Assembly (NCBI GenBank): GCA_040357565.1
Contig: JBDODJ010000044.1
DNA: 64,000 bases
Reading direction: 5' to 3' (one strand)
From: Cercozoa sp. M6MM
Lineage: Eukaryota > Endomyxa: Ascetosporea
Part shown: piece after piece, positions 17,144-29,428 of the stretch
Numbering within the stretch: position 1 is the first letter of the stretch
Layout: each line of letters starts with the position of its first letter
The notes under the pieces: model-generated
Database searches by the model: none
What the model saw: the letters and a program-made list of their open reading frames with translations, nothing else
What the model was told of the DNA's origin: nothing
Translations under genes and position numbers: made by a program

Positions 17144-17911
17144 CCAGGGAAGCACACACAGTTGCGGCGCACAGGGCCAGAAGTCGAACTGTGTATGCAA
17201 TAGCACAACTGCGCACACCCTAACACGTGAAAGTGGTAATCGCTCTCCGAGCGAACCGATCTGGGGTTTTAATTGATCTTCTGTTGATCATTTTTCTGAT
17301 CCAGCCCCACGCGTGCTTCGTCTCCTTGGCAGCTGCTTCAGAAAACAAGGTTTGTTCGGTTGTCGGTCGCCAATAGCTTCTTGATGACCACCAGGTGGGC
17401 ACCACCCGCAACAACACGAGTCACCACTCCCGAGTTCAGTCGGAATGTGATGTCAGGGTTTACTGGACTGGGTGTGACATGGTCCCGTGGCACACGGCGG
17501 TGTGGCGTGTGCCCGAAATGAGCTGCAACGAGCCGTTGAATGAGCGAGGCGAGGGCTTCTTAGTTCCTCTCTTGCCATCATGCTGCGCTAGATAGTTCGA
17601 GGCAAGTTCGAGGGACAATCGCACCTTGATGCAGGTGTCGGAAATAGTTGCCAACCGCACCTCCAAGTTGTCTTGAATTTTTGATTGTGTAAATCACAGG
17701 TTACCCACAATCAAAGCGAAACTAGTGTTTTGCGACCCTGGACTAACGTGGAACTTGCTTGCTTGCGTCACGAGTTACAGCGGCGAGCGCAAGTATTAAA
17801 ATAAACATATCAGTTTAACCCTGCCACTTTTTAATTGTTCCAACCTCCAGGAAATCGGTGAGTCAATTACTTCGAGTGCAGTGTTGCCGCACGGCAATCA
17901 GCCCAGCGACG
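17144..17911. other. Intergenic stretch with unexplained minus-strand open frames
   Basis: No confident gene. On the minus strand two open stretches look protein-like: one around 17610-17690 (NLEVRLATISDTCIKVRL) and one around 17340-17480 (NSGVVTRVVAGGAHLVVIKK). They could be exons of a small gene between the secreted-protein start and the plus-strand gene at 17.9 kb, but I could not join them with a start codon. The divergent promoters for both flanking genes must also lie here. Confidence 0.3.
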
Positions 17912-18962
17912 ACAGGTGGCAGGCGCTTTGGCACTCGCTACACATAGCCGTCGGCGAATCGGTGTGATGTGCCTCCAGCTGTGCAAGAAATCTTTGAGTT
18001 TTATGCAGGGCCTATCACTGGTTCTCGCATTTCAGGCAGGGCAAGGGCGCTCGTGGGACAGCGTGCGTCGCAAGGCGGCGGATGTAGCGCGTGCTTTAGA
18101 AAAAGCTGCAAAAGATTCGGTACCGGCACCGCTGTCTCCGCCTCTGTCATTGCGCTGCGAACAGGCACACGCATCGCGAAGCGGGCAGACTCCACAAAGT
18201 TTGCTTTCTGCGCCAACTGTTCAGCTTGAGGACAGCAGCACAGAAGCAGCTGATATCGATACAATGCCTGAAATTGGTATGCCCGACATTGACGTCGACG
18301 ATGACAATAACAATAACAGTGCCGACAATCCCAGAGACAGCGAGGCTGAGCAGACACAGCTGCCTCCTGGATCTGCGCAGGTGACAACACCAGTGCAACC
18401 GCTCGTGTCGCAGACGCAGCAAGGTCTCGCGACAAGTGGCAATCTACCGCCACCTAAACGACGGCGACGTCGTGTTCAGCTGAACCCAATTCGGTATCAT
18501 ACTCCCCTATTTATATGATGGCTCCAATTCTCATACCGTGCGCGTGACTGTACTTTCATTGTCGCTTGGGATTTCGCACAGTGAACTTGAGCAACTGACA
18601 AAGTACATTGAAGGCAACTTGCGAGGTCGGTACCAATAGCATCCTTTGTCGATTCGCAGTGTCTATAATAGTGCCTGCAAAATCATTAATGATACAATTA
18701 TCTCAGTGAGGCGCGCATGGAGTATCTGTGCCACAAGGCACAGCAGTACTCCGATGCGGCACAGCGGTATGCTCTTGCAGCACAGCAGCTGCGCGTGAAG
18801 GCTCAGCGCGAGCGCGCGAGACTCCGTGAGGACAGGATGCGGGTGCAAGATGCCTGTCTCGTGCTCTCTCGTCGGCGAACTCAAGTCGTGGGCACAGCGT
18901 ATCAAAGCCGTCGCGACCGGCACGGTAAGAAGAGAATACGACGCGAGCGCAACGAACTGTAA
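17912..18962 (+). CDS. Basic coiled-coil protein with nuclear localisation-like motif, unknown
   Basis: Exons join as WQALWHSLHIAVGES, a long exon from SWDSVRRKAADVARAL to KRRRRRVQLNPIR, then ELEQLTKYIEGNLRGR, then a final exon MEYLCHKAQQYSDAAQ ending KKRIRRERNEL and stop at 18962. The middle is acidic and low complexity (IDVDDDNNNNSADN), followed by PPPKRRRRR, a strong nuclear localisation-like cluster. The last exon is a continuous Ala/Gln/Arg/Glu helix, probably a coiled coil. The donor at 18496 is GTATCA and that at 18630 is GTACCA. The 5' end is not resolved: an in-frame ATG at 17967 is one option and an upstream exon is another. A nuclear scaffold or transcription role is only a guess from composition. 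Confidence 0.55.
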
Positions 18963-19231
18963 ACACTCTGCGCTACCGCACGCTGAGCGCTGTGCCAGAT
19001 CAGCGCGAACGGCATTCATTACGGTACAGTCTGCACTGCCTGTTTAACTTGCGTTGAAACTACAGTGTCACTCAAGCTTATGCTTAAGGTCGGTCGGCAA
19101 CGACTTCAATATCCGTCGCTCTATTCATGGTGCGACGCAAAACACTGCGACGCTGCTGGCCACGGCCTGGGGTTTGCATTCTGCCTTCACTTATGAATTA
19201 AATACGAGGAATAAGGCTGCAATACACTATC
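18963..19231. other. Short convergent intergenic region
   Basis: This lies between the stop of the plus-strand coiled-coil gene and the stop of the minus-strand cytochrome b561 gene. Nothing recognised beyond presumed 3' UTRs. Confidence 0.5.
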
Positions 19232-20086
19232 TTACGGTCTAAACGAAGCAAAGCATGCGAGTCCGACGGAGGCAATCAAAAACAGCATAACAGAGAGTTT
19301 GCTGCTCTTGAAAACTTCCAGCGAAGTAAGTCCTATCACCGACACACATACCGATACAACAAAACCTTTGATATTCTTGCTGAACAGCTAGCTACCGAGC
19401 GCTTGCGTCACAAGGAACATCGCGAGTCCAGCAAGGCCGAGGTAGCGGTGCAAACTCTTGTATCGGTAAAACACGCTGCCTTGGCGATGGTACAGCACCC
19501 AAGACGCACTTGTCAACAACCACAGTAGCAACAACAAACACAGGCCACTCACGGAATGCAAAGTTGTGAAGTGCTGTTTGCCAATGCTGTTCTTGTGCAG
19601 CAGCTAAACACAAGAATAAAAAACTGTACACACCTGGACAGCAATTGGCCTTCTGAGTATGTCGTATCAAACCTGCGCTATGAATCCAACTGTGGACAGC
19701 AACACCGCGCACACCATTCCGTATTTATGCCATTTTGTATTTGTTCTACTCGCTCGCTGCAGCAACACTATATATACACGATGTGATCGGGCCTCGTACT
19801 ACAACCACCGCGCAAGCGCATCAATAAATTCACCAGCTGGGTAAACGCAAAGCAGCGGTGCCGAAAGCATGCAAAACACGTGCGTCATGAAGAGAGCGCG
19901 TTGGGAAACCCAGACTTGCCGCAGGTACGAAACTATGGCAGTGTACATGCAAGCCCTAAGAACTTCTGCATGACACATGGATGACGTATGGTATTGGTAC
20001 CGACAAGACTTGCCCCAACAAGGAGCGACAAAAGCAATGCCTTGCGAGGAAACTGTTGGTGTCCAAGAGGCGTCCACTGCGGCATT
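19232..20086 (-). CDS. Cytochrome b561-family transmembrane protein
   Basis: The spliced product begins MPQWTPLGHQQFPRKALLLS and contains about five hydrophobic segments. Four well-spaced histidines in membrane context match the two b-type haem sites of the family: LFMTHVFCM near 19880, NTKWHKYGM near 19720, HFTTLHSVSG near 19565 and YKSLHRYLGLAG near 19440. The order, spacing and the ending (LSVMLFLIASVGLACF then FRP and stop at 19232) fit cytochrome b561 proteins, which move electrons across endomembranes, often from ascorbate. The start at 20086 is chosen because it is the first ATG in phase with the next exon across the GTACCA donor. About 230 residues, normal for the family. It could equally be a DOMON-less b561 of unknown donor. 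Confidence 0.75.
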
Positions 20087-20448
20087 TCGACTTTGCGAAC
20101 GGAAAATCACAAAAGGTACAGGACAAAGGACAACTAAACCCGATGAAGTGGTAACTGTACTCCTGAGCAGCTGTAGCGCTTTGGCGGTTGGGACCACTGG
20201 AGTTTGAATTAAAACAGCAGTGCTGGGGCTGGTTGGAGGGTGGGATTGCGTACGCTAAAATTTCACTATAGTATCGTATAGTTCTGTGCGTTCGCGTCGA
20301 TTAAATATTTAGTTTTCGCTGGTTCAATTTTTACGGTTACTTTCGGACTATGATATACTTGTTTCTAACTAGGATCAATGAGGGCAGCGCAAACCCGACA
20401 GTCCCATCTTGCCACGGTCTAACATGAGAAGGATGCTTGCGGCCGCGA

Positions 20449-21718
20449 TTAGCAGCAGGTCGTCTTCTTGCCGGGGGTGGCGCCATCAACACCCACAACA
20501 CCTGGCAAAAACAGTCAATGCAAAGAACCCAGCAGGTGTTAACGGAAAGCACACCCGTCGGCGCGGCAGCCTTTGCAACATTCGCGCGCTGCTCGATTAA
20601 GTCCTACACAAGCGAAGCGTTAGCACAACAACAGCAGAAACGACCGAAAGCTACCTTGGCCATGGTCAAGAAAGCCTGCTCGACATTGGTGGCGTCCTTG
20701 GCTGACGTCTCCAGGAACGGAATTGAGAGACGCTCAGCAAATGCCTTGGCGTCCTCCGTCGTGACGGCGCGCTCATTTGTCAAGTCGGCTTTGTTGCCCA
20801 CGAGCTATGTGCACAAATGAAACATATTTACCTGCCAACATATGACGGATGCTGATAAGTTAAAGTGCACCAACTTGAGCGTGTTCTCGGAGGCGTGTCG
20901 GTTCACCTCACCGAGCCACTCCTCCACGTGGTGGAACGACTCCAAGTTCGTCGTGTCGTACACCTGGCAAGCAGCAAACATGAGACACACCCAATACACT
21001 GAAAGTGTGCAGGGTTCTAGTGTGCAGGGTTCTACCATGATGATGCCGTGCGCACCGCGGTAGTACGCAGACGTGATCGTCTTAAAGCGTTCCTGGCCTG
21101 CGGTGTCCCACTACAAGCGCACGCGCATACCCCAAGCACCAAACAATGGGACATAGCACGGAGTGTGGAACATGGGAACATGGGAGCACGGGAGCAAGAA
21201 GAAGATACAATCTGCAGCTTGACGGATTTGCCATCAATCGTCACTGTGCGGAAACGGAAGTCGACACCGATCGTTGAAATGTAGCTGTCTGTAAAGTTGT
21301 CATCCTACATAAGACACATCTTTGAATATCGGCACAAACCGGCACAGCCCAATATCGCACAAAACGAGAGGATTACGGCGAAACGGAGGAGAAGACAACT
21401 CTTGCCGACACCAGAGTCGCCGATAAGCACCAGCTTAAACAGAAAGTCGCTGCACGCAACAACGTATAGACGTCCTTGCCGAGAGCCAACGACACAAAAC
21501 ACACAAAAAGCAAACCCAACACGCCAAAAATTGAGGCAGAACACCCAACGCAAAAAAAGCAGAATGCTCCCCACGCATCAGGGAACGAGGATAACTCCGA
21601 GCAACGTGTTAAGCCCCAGAGCGCACGGGACAGCGCTCAGAAGCCCAAAGACACGACACACTCACTCGAGCTTCAAGAGGGGAGAAGCAACGTACTAATC
21701 ACGTTTGATAGCGGCCAT
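20449..21718 (-). CDS. RAB1: Rab1/Ypt1-type small GTPase
   Basis: All five G motifs are present across the exons: [15 protein letters not shown] near 21420, the effector loop [16 protein letters not shown] near 21240, [20 protein letters not shown] near 21095, VGNKADL near 20795 and [14 protein letters not shown] near 20695. The C-terminus ends TPGKKTTCC and stop, the double-cysteine prenylation signal. The sequence is closest to Rab1/Ypt1, which drives ER-to-Golgi vesicle tethering. The final splice uses donor GTGTGC and restores the tail in frame. The start at 21718 gives a short first exon (MAAIKR) joined across a relatively long intron to DFLFKLVL; the frame fits, but another upstream exon is possible. 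It lies head to tail behind the TFIIF beta gene. Confidence 0.9.
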
Positions 21719-21935
21719 CGGCGGCTGTCTTTATCTCAGCACACGCCTGGTAAGCCGTTATGCGCTTGTACTGCCCGTCTGGAATTTTTTAAATTTTCTC
21801 GAACAGCTGCTGGCTGCCAAAAATAGTAATCAGTTTGCCAGGACTTTCTCGGGCACTGGCTGACCCCACTGGCTTCTTGCTATTAAAAAAACGAACTGAA
21901 AGGTCATAATTTGAGTTCAGCGCAGTTGAATTCAT

Positions 21936-23806
21936 TCAATCGCCCCGTCGAAGTGGCCACAATTCATTGGACGTCAGCGCTCCCGTTTGACATCGCTCGA
22001 TGGCTCTTGTTTCATTTGCGCCGCCTCGTCTTTTCGCTAAATTGTCCATTGTGAGAGACACTGGTTCTGCAAAACACACTATGCCAGAGACGGAGTGTAC
22101 CAGTCCTCGCGCGATGCGATCAGCTTCAGCGAGTCTCGCAGCGTCATCCACACGGACGTAGGTCGACTTGAGACGATACATGCCTGCATACAAAAGGTCA
22201 GCTATACGGACACAAACGCTTCTGCGACATCCGTGTACCTCGGTGTCCTCCATGAAGCACCTTTTCGCAATACAGCTTCAAAACCTCGCGCACTTGACTC
22301 TACTCGTACAAGCATGAACACACAGTCTGACTTGTCAACTTAAGGGTGACAATACGAGAGGGGCGTGCAGCATGCCCTTGAGCTCTTGCAGACGGTAGTG
22401 TGCAGACTTATCAAACGCGTTGAACAAGCGCGACTTGGCGACGTCTGCTCACATGCACGTATACACACACGCTCGCGTGCGCGAACAAATGGGTTTTAAA
22501 GACTGACCGTCGGGAATGCGCGCAGCTTTGATAGTTTTCTGTTTCTTTGTGGTGGCGCGTTTTCTGCCTTTCTTGTCCTGCAGAGGAATTGACAAGCATG
22601 GAGTCAACATAAAGCATTATGGGCGTAGATACGGCAAACAAGGCGTCGAGTTGTTTGCCTCGCCGCAGTGCATCCTCTCTGCTTTCGTCCTCGTTGCGTC
22701 GCAAGGTGCTGTACTCTGAGACTTCCATAAGCCTGCAAAATGATCAGTATGCGTTCATCTGTCCGGAGAGGTGAGACACAAACTGTACTTGGCGTGCTGC
22801 CGCTTCATGACGCGGCGAATTTTGCGTTGCTGTCCACCGGAAGTCTCAAACACTTGACACGACTCATCTGAAGCGAGAGACTCTTACCTGCACCGCCAGA
22901 TTGGCCGGCGTGTTCTCCACGATGGACTCGCAGACATGCGGCACGATACCGCGGATACTAAAAATGCACGCTCATCGAAGGAGCACTGTGTATGCGCGGG
23001 GTGTGCAGCTTACTGTAGCTCGGACCTAAGCGGCTTTTCTTGCGTCATGACTTCGTCAAACACCTTCGACGTAGCATGCAGAAACAGCATGCGACCATCG
23101 GTGGTCACACTATAAGCTGTACCAGCGGAGGTCGCACTCGTTCCTTTGGTTGTGTTGCTGTTTCGCCGTCACTCACCTAAACAAAGTGTGCTTTTGCATC
23201 AACAAAAGAGCCAAGCCGCGTAGTACTGGGTGCATGGAAGGTCGCCACAGCGGCAACTCGCAGTACTTAAGTTCGAGTCCCAATTCACCTGCAAGAAACA
23301 CGAACAGTGAAACAAGCACACATACGCACACACAGGACACAAAAACAGTAAATGGACCGTCTTGAGTGCGTGCCGACAGTTTCAATGTCGACCTCGGTCG
23401 TTTACCTTCAGTCCAGAAATTTATGTTTCAGGACTGAACTCAAACACACTCTTGAAGTACCCAACTTAGCTTCAGCGGTCTCCCTGCCTTCTTTCTTGCG
23501 CAGACTATCCCAGCGTGCCAGGGCCGAGTTATCAACGGTGATAGTGCCTAGCCGTGTGCCTGCCTCGGGAGCTACGAAACACACAGCGCACACGTAGCCA
23601 AAACCCCCGGTTGCAGGTGGCAAACCCTTCAAGGCGGCAGCGCCGCTCCGCGCACGGAATGTTCCGAACCTACACAGCGCCGATATGAAGCATGATACCG
23701 GATGGGTCACAAGAAGTAGACAGAAATAAAATTGGCACCATGACTGCGCCACACTTTCCGGCAGCTTCACAAGCCACGTCTGGCGGGGTACACTCTTTTC
23801 ACTCAT
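21936..23806 (-). CDS. GTF2F2: Transcription factor TFIIF subunit beta (RAP30-like)
   Basis: The start at 23806 opens with RQTWLVKLPESVAQSW, matching the conserved N-terminal dimerisation strand of RAP30 (WLVK-x-P-x-x-x-x-x-W). A middle exon reads GRMLFLHATSKVFDEVMTQE and a basic linker KKGRKRATTKKQKT follows. The C-terminal winged-helix domain is recognisable as SRLFNAFDKSAHYR and LQELKGMLHAP near 22380-22440, then MYRLKSTYVRV near 22170. TFIIF beta binds RNA polymerase II and promotes initiation and elongation. An unusual tail of roughly 60 residues after the winged helix reaches the stop at 21936; it may be partly intronic. Exons between 22.9 and 23.4 kb are less certain. It is divergent from eIF5, with 256 bases between starts. 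Confidence 0.75.
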
Positions 23807-24062
23807 ACTTTACAGTATAAACGCTCACTACTTTAAACACTGGAGCAACACAAAAGGCGCGGAAAACGATTGTCGTGGCCCGGTCCGGGCGATCCAAAAA
23901 AAAAACTGCTTTGTACAGTAGCCAGTTTCCAATACCGGCCCCAGACGTCCACAGCTACAGAGCACCCAAGTGTACTCCACAACGCGTTGCGTAACATTAA
24001 CCTCAGCAGACACACGTCCGGGGGCAAGCTACTTTTTTCTTCAACTTTCGTGAGATTTCAAG
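23807..24062. promoter_or_regulatory. Bidirectional promoter region between TFIIF beta and eIF5
   Basis: These 256 bases separate two divergent starts and so must hold both promoters and 5' UTRs. No TATA box or other known element is evident near either end, and an A9 run sits near 23896. Confidence 0.4.
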
Positions 24063-25609
24063 ATGGCGACGCAAGTGCGTGAGCGCAACATTGGCGGTGA
24101 CCCTAATGATCCCTCGTACCGTTACAAGATGGAGGAGCTTGTCCTCAAGGTCGAGGGTTCTGGCAACGGTATTTGATTTCGTTTAATTGAGCCGCCATTC
24201 TGTTTTGTTCTGTGACGTTATTGGGGCCACACAGGTATCCGCACGGTTTTGGTGAACGCCGAGAAGGTGGCCAAGCAGCTGCACACGCACCCGGGTTACC
24301 TGACGAAGTTTCTCGGTATTGAGTTCGGTGCTCAGTCCAAGTTCGACAAGACGCGAGTATGTTTGCCCCTGTGCGATTGGTTGTTGCTTTTGTTGGATTC
24401 GAACTGTGTTTTTGGACAGCGCGTTGGTGTCATCAACGGTGAGCTCTCCATCCGCGATGTCAACCCGGTAATTTCTTTCGTTGAGCTTTGGTGTCAGAAC
24501 TCGCTGACCCTGCGTGTTTGCGCAGTTCGTGGACAAGTACGTCGAGATGTACATCTTGTGCCCGAAGTGCAAGCTGCCCGAGTTGAAGACTGTATTTTGA
24601 GCTGCGTTGTTTCGCCTTAACTTTGGGCGATAGTTTTTTGTGCACGCAGGGCATTCTCGTGTCGCGAGAGCGCATCATGTACAAGTGCCAGTCGTGTGGT
24701 AAGTCGGGCGCCATGACCAGCAGTCACCGTCTGTCGTCCTACATGATCAAGCACCCTTACAACTACCGCGTACCAGAGCTTTGTTGCTTCAATTTTATGG
24801 TCGGTGTACACCCAGCTTTTGTGCAGATCAGTGGCGGTAAGAAGAGCGAGACGGTTAAGGTACTCCTTTCACATGGAAAGTTAATCTGCTCAGCCCGACG
24901 TTTGACGCACTTTGGAAACAGGACCGCCGCCAGCGCAAGGCTGCCGAAGAGGCTGCCAAGGTATATCTGCGTCTCTTGTGCACTCCCTGCACTCGCTATA
25001 GATGTAAGTTGCCGTGTCTGTGAGCAGGAGCAGGCTGCTAAGTCGGCCACGCCTAAGCCCAAGGTGAAGAAGGAGAAGGAAGAGGTTGAGTGGATTAGTG
25101 ACACGTCGCGCGAGGCCGCCTCGCAGCGCAGGTATGTGCTTGCACAGACACCAGTGCGCATCATATGCATGCACATCGTGTGTGCACAGACGCGATGAGA
25201 TGGCCACGATGTCGCGTGCCAACCAGGCTGCTGTACCCTTTGTGTCTACCATTTCATTTTGTGTACCTCACTGATCCGTTTATCAAAATGAGCTTAGGCC
25301 TCAGCGGCGACATCATCGCAACCGTCTGTTCGCGAGAGCGCCGCCGATGTAACCTGATTTTGTTTGATGGATTGAGAAGAGAGAATGTCAGAAGAGAGAA
25401 TGTCACACTGTGTGTTTACCAAGGTGCTGCGCTCGTTCTTGCAAGATTCGGCCGACGTTTCGCTTGCCGACAAGGTGCCAATGTCTGTATGCGCACAAGC
25501 TTTGTATCGTTAATATAGCATGCGCATTGTAGGTCCTCGAGATTAAGCGTGTCACTGTGGCTCGTGGCTACGACGACACCAAGCGCATGAAGTACACTTG
25601 GCCGCTTGT

Positions 25610-25659
<50 letters not shown>

Positions 25660-26351
25660 AATGGCGATTTTGCGCGCAGGGTGCTGCTGCAGGCGGCACT
25701 GCAGCCCGAGAACGTCAGTGGTGTCATGAAGCGTCTTCAGGTACTCCTGGGTCTGGCCGGTTGCTCGCGTGTGTCTGAGGAGGTTCTCTGTTGTGTGGCG
25801 GACGTAGGCGCACACGGAGCTGCTTGCCGTGTACACGCAGAACGAGCAGCTCACGGCGATTTTTTTGGGCTGCTTTGAGGAACTTGTGTCGATGATTGTA
25901 CCTTCTCTCTCTCCTCTCCCTCCATCTCTCTCTCTCCCCCTCCCTATCTGTGTGTCTGTGTCTATGTCTGTGTCTGTGTCTGTGTCTGTGTCTGCGTGGG
26001 TGTGGGTGTGGGTGTGGGTGTAGGCGCGTTTTAATGAGTGTGTGTCTTGCAGCAACCGAAGCTCCTGACGCGCGTGCCGATGATGCTGCAGATTTTGTAC
26101 GAGGGTGATGTGCTGGAGGAGGAGGACGTGCTTAAGTGGGCCGAGCAGCCGTACGAAAACGCATGGATTGTCGGTCGTGATGATGCCAAGAAGGGTATGC
26201 ACGCTATCCATTGTGCTTGAAGGGTCTTTTTTATTGGATAAACTACCGTGGCGCAGTTCGCGAGGCTGCCAAGCCGTTCCTTGACTGGCTCGCTGAGGCC
26301 GAGAGCGATAGCGACGAGGACGAGAGCGATGATGACGAGGAGGAGGACTAA
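24063..26351 (+). CDS. EIF5: Translation initiation factor eIF5
   Basis: The N-terminal domain reads DPSYRYKMEELVLKVEGSGN then IRTVLVNAEKVAKQL and YLTKFLGIEFGAQSKFD, matching the eIF5/eIF2-beta fold. The zinc ribbon follows as LCPKCKLPEL near 24555 and YKCQSCGKSGAM near 24680. eIF5 is the GTPase-activating protein for eIF2 in the 43S complex. The C-terminal W2/HEAT domain appears in the exons QPKLLTRVPMMLQILYEGDV and VLKWAEQPYENAWIV near 26050-26165, and the protein ends in an acidic tail (AEAESDSDEDESDDDEEED) with stop at 26351, typical of eIF5. The start MATQVRERNIGGDP at 24063 is the first ATG in frame. One intron near 25611-25679 is a (TG)n tract. Confidence 0.93.
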
Positions 26352-26909
26352 ACGAGACCAGGGCATTTCCGACCTGGACTGGTTATCTTCAAGTTGGGCT
26401 CTAACGCAATGCCGCCGCCAACTTTGAGTTCTCGCCCGAGACTCAGGCTTTTCTTTAACTATTAATACTAGCTAATACTAGCTGAACATAGTACACATTG
26501 CCGGACTTGCGCCACAGCAGTGCAACCCCCGACCGGACGAAAGGAAATGATGATCTGGTGTTGGTTGGTTCCTTAGTGGACCGAACAACATTGACAGTTG
26601 GCGCTGTTGACATCAATGATCTCTGCCACCACTGATCAAAATTTGATCGATAATTATTGAGAGAAATGAACCAGAGCTTAGTATTGTACAGTGCTGCAGT
26701 GTACTGCACATTGTCATCATTCTGGTGCGCGTGTGTGTTTGTGAAGACCGCTGACGAGTAACAGGATATCGAAATAGCACAAGTTGTCGGAGCGTGCGAT
26801 TTGTTGCCGCTTTTGCTGTTTCTGGGTTTTGTTTGTCTGTGTCTGTGTCTGGTCTTTGTTTAGTGGGAGCACTATCACGATATTTGTGCTTTTGTGTGTC
26901 AGGTTCTAA
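26352..26909. other. Intergenic stretch
   Basis: No gene seen. It should contain the eIF5 3' UTR and the promoter of the following membrane-protein gene. Near 26680-26710 there is a short imperfect palindrome around GTACAGTGCTGCAGTGTACTGC. Confidence 0.4.
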
Positions 26910-27622
26910 ATGTCGTTTGCCGGTGAACTAGTTGAGAATTTCGCCGATGTCGGTGGGATTGACGAGCCTGCTATGGTAACCAGTTTGTACGAGCTGTGAG
27001 GCTCTGCGCCATCTGTGTCTTGCAGTTCGCCTATCTCGAGACAGACGAAGCCTATCAGGATATTGGCTCAAGGTACCACGACTTTCGAGTGTACTGATAG
27101 CCATTCAGTCTCGGTTTCTTGTGCCAAAGCTTGATCGAAAAGCTCAAGCTGCCGTTTCCTCAACCTCCTCCGAACAAAAGTTGGATTTTTCGCATGAACG
27201 TATTTGAAGCTCCGACAATTCAACATAAATGAAATCACATTCGGTTGTTTGTGTTGCGAAGAAGGAAGTTGTGGCAGATGTACTAAAGGGCATCATTGCG
27301 GTACGTCGGTTTACCTTGCACACGTTTCTTAAATGCGTTGGGTTCACAGAAACGCACTGGCGCTGAACTGAACGTTATTTTGAACGACGACGACTTTGCC
27401 TCTGCTTCGGTAAATGTACATACACGCTGCGGTACTCCCATATGCTTGACTTGCAAAACTACTTTCTGACAGGAATCGGATGTGGAGTCTCAACGCAACC
27501 ACAGAACGGCATCAGTTTCCTCTGCCGCGTCTTCCAGTTCTGCTTCGTCCTCCAGTTCTGCCGCTTCGTCGCGTTCAGATGTTTCTTCTCGTGTCGAGCC
27601 TCCCACGTACCTCGCTTTGTGC

Positions 27623-27691
<69 letters not shown>

Positions 27692-27806
27692 CTGCCTGCA
27701 GTTGAGNNNNNNNNNNNNNNNNNNNNNNNNNNNNNNNNNNNNNNNNNNNNNNNNNNNNNNNNNNNNNNNNNNNNNNNNNNNNNNNNNNNNNNNNNNNNNN
27801 NNNNNN

Positions 27807-27855
<49 letters not shown>

Positions 27856-29375
27856 ACGTATAAAATTTAGCTCCCCCTTGGAGATGACGGTAACTGCTGC
27901 GAGTCCCACCAACCGCAGTGGACTTTATAACAGTGGTGTCTCTCGTACCTATGAAGCTGAGGCTGAGGAAAGCGGGTGTCTTGACGACTATGAGTGGGAC
28001 CCTCGTGAAGCGATGGTATTGTATCTCCGTGGCTGGTTTTACGTCCCGCTTATAAAGCGTACACGCTTGCAGAAATCCGGCTGCCTCCAGTGGCTCGTTG
28101 TGACTGCTGCCTCCTTCGCGGGCCTTTTGTGCCACGTCATCATCGTCGCTTTTGCGAAATCGAACGCGGAAAAGGGTTGGCCAGCGGGCCTGTTTCCAGG
28201 CCTGATGCCACTTTGGATCACACCGTTCGTAACTTGAACTTCCTTCGTCTGTTTGGATCGAGCTGTGCTTCATTTTCGATTTGATGAGTAGCTGATTTTT
28301 GCTTGCTGCAAGTCTTGCAACATGGATTATCGGTAACCCACGCTTGCCATAAAGTCTGTACTGTGTGTGGTTTGATCTGTGCATTGTTATTGTATATGCT
28401 CGCAGTCCCTACTCGAGAATCCTGATGCTTTCGTCCATTGGTACCTCTCCCATACCTTCAAGCACCTATCGATATCTTATCCTCGAGTCCTAAAAACGAC
28501 ACAAATGACCCAATCGTGTGTGTGCATTGTTTGTTCATGGTTGAAGGCTTTGGCGTTGCTTTTCTCGGTTCACTCATCTTTGGTGGTGTCGCCGCAGGTT
28601 TCATGGTTGCATACGAGCGCCAGGTGCAATATCCCCTTCAAGTCAACGTGCGAATGCTAAGTACCTCTGGTGTGTGTGTGTGTGTGTGTTTTTAGAACAA
28701 CTACGTGCCAGCGGGAGCCGTATCTTCCGTGACCCAGACGCTGCCAACAGAAGCCATTGAGTCACGTGGCTACTTTGGTATTTCATTGAGCATAAATTTA
28801 TGAGTACAGCATAGACAGCTTCGCTATGTTTTTTTTTTGCACAGTCGACTTACCTCAGGACATCTTTGTCAATTGTAAATTTACTTGGGGCTACGGGCGT
28901 GCTTTTGTTGTGAGATATGTGTAGACTCGCGTGCGAAGCGAGTGGCGACAAAGGGCTCCCTTTCCTATACAAACCGTGTCTGCGGTACTTTGTTGTTCGG
29001 TCGTCGTAGTTGATCTGCTTTGTTTTATTTTTTATTTCAAATCAGTGGCCCCCATTCATCAACCTGGACTGCCCAACACAAACTATTTCATGGTTTGTTT
29101 TCTTCATTCGCTGAAGTGAAATTTAACAAAGGGTGCTTGTGCAGACGTTTGATGCTGAAAACGACATGAAAGGCAACTGCAATCTCACGAGCTCGACGAG
29201 TCTCGAGAAGGTCTTTCGCTTGGCCATGGAAGAGCGAAGTGTATTATTCCCATTCGAGTTTTTTCACAGTCTCATTGTTCATTTACTTTCTCCATTTTTT
29301 GTTTTCTGTTTGCAGGGAAATACAACATTCATGAAGTTTGTCTTTTCGACCAAAGAAACAGCGAGCGATGTAGCG

Positions 29376-29428
<53 letters not shown>

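Noticed and set aside
17961..17977. Another 17-nt intron (GTGTGATGTGCCTCCAG) in the coiled-coil gene
   Set aside because: A 74-base intron using the same donor and the CATTTCAG acceptor gives an equally good frame, and an in-frame ATG within it is also possible, so the tiny intron is not needed.
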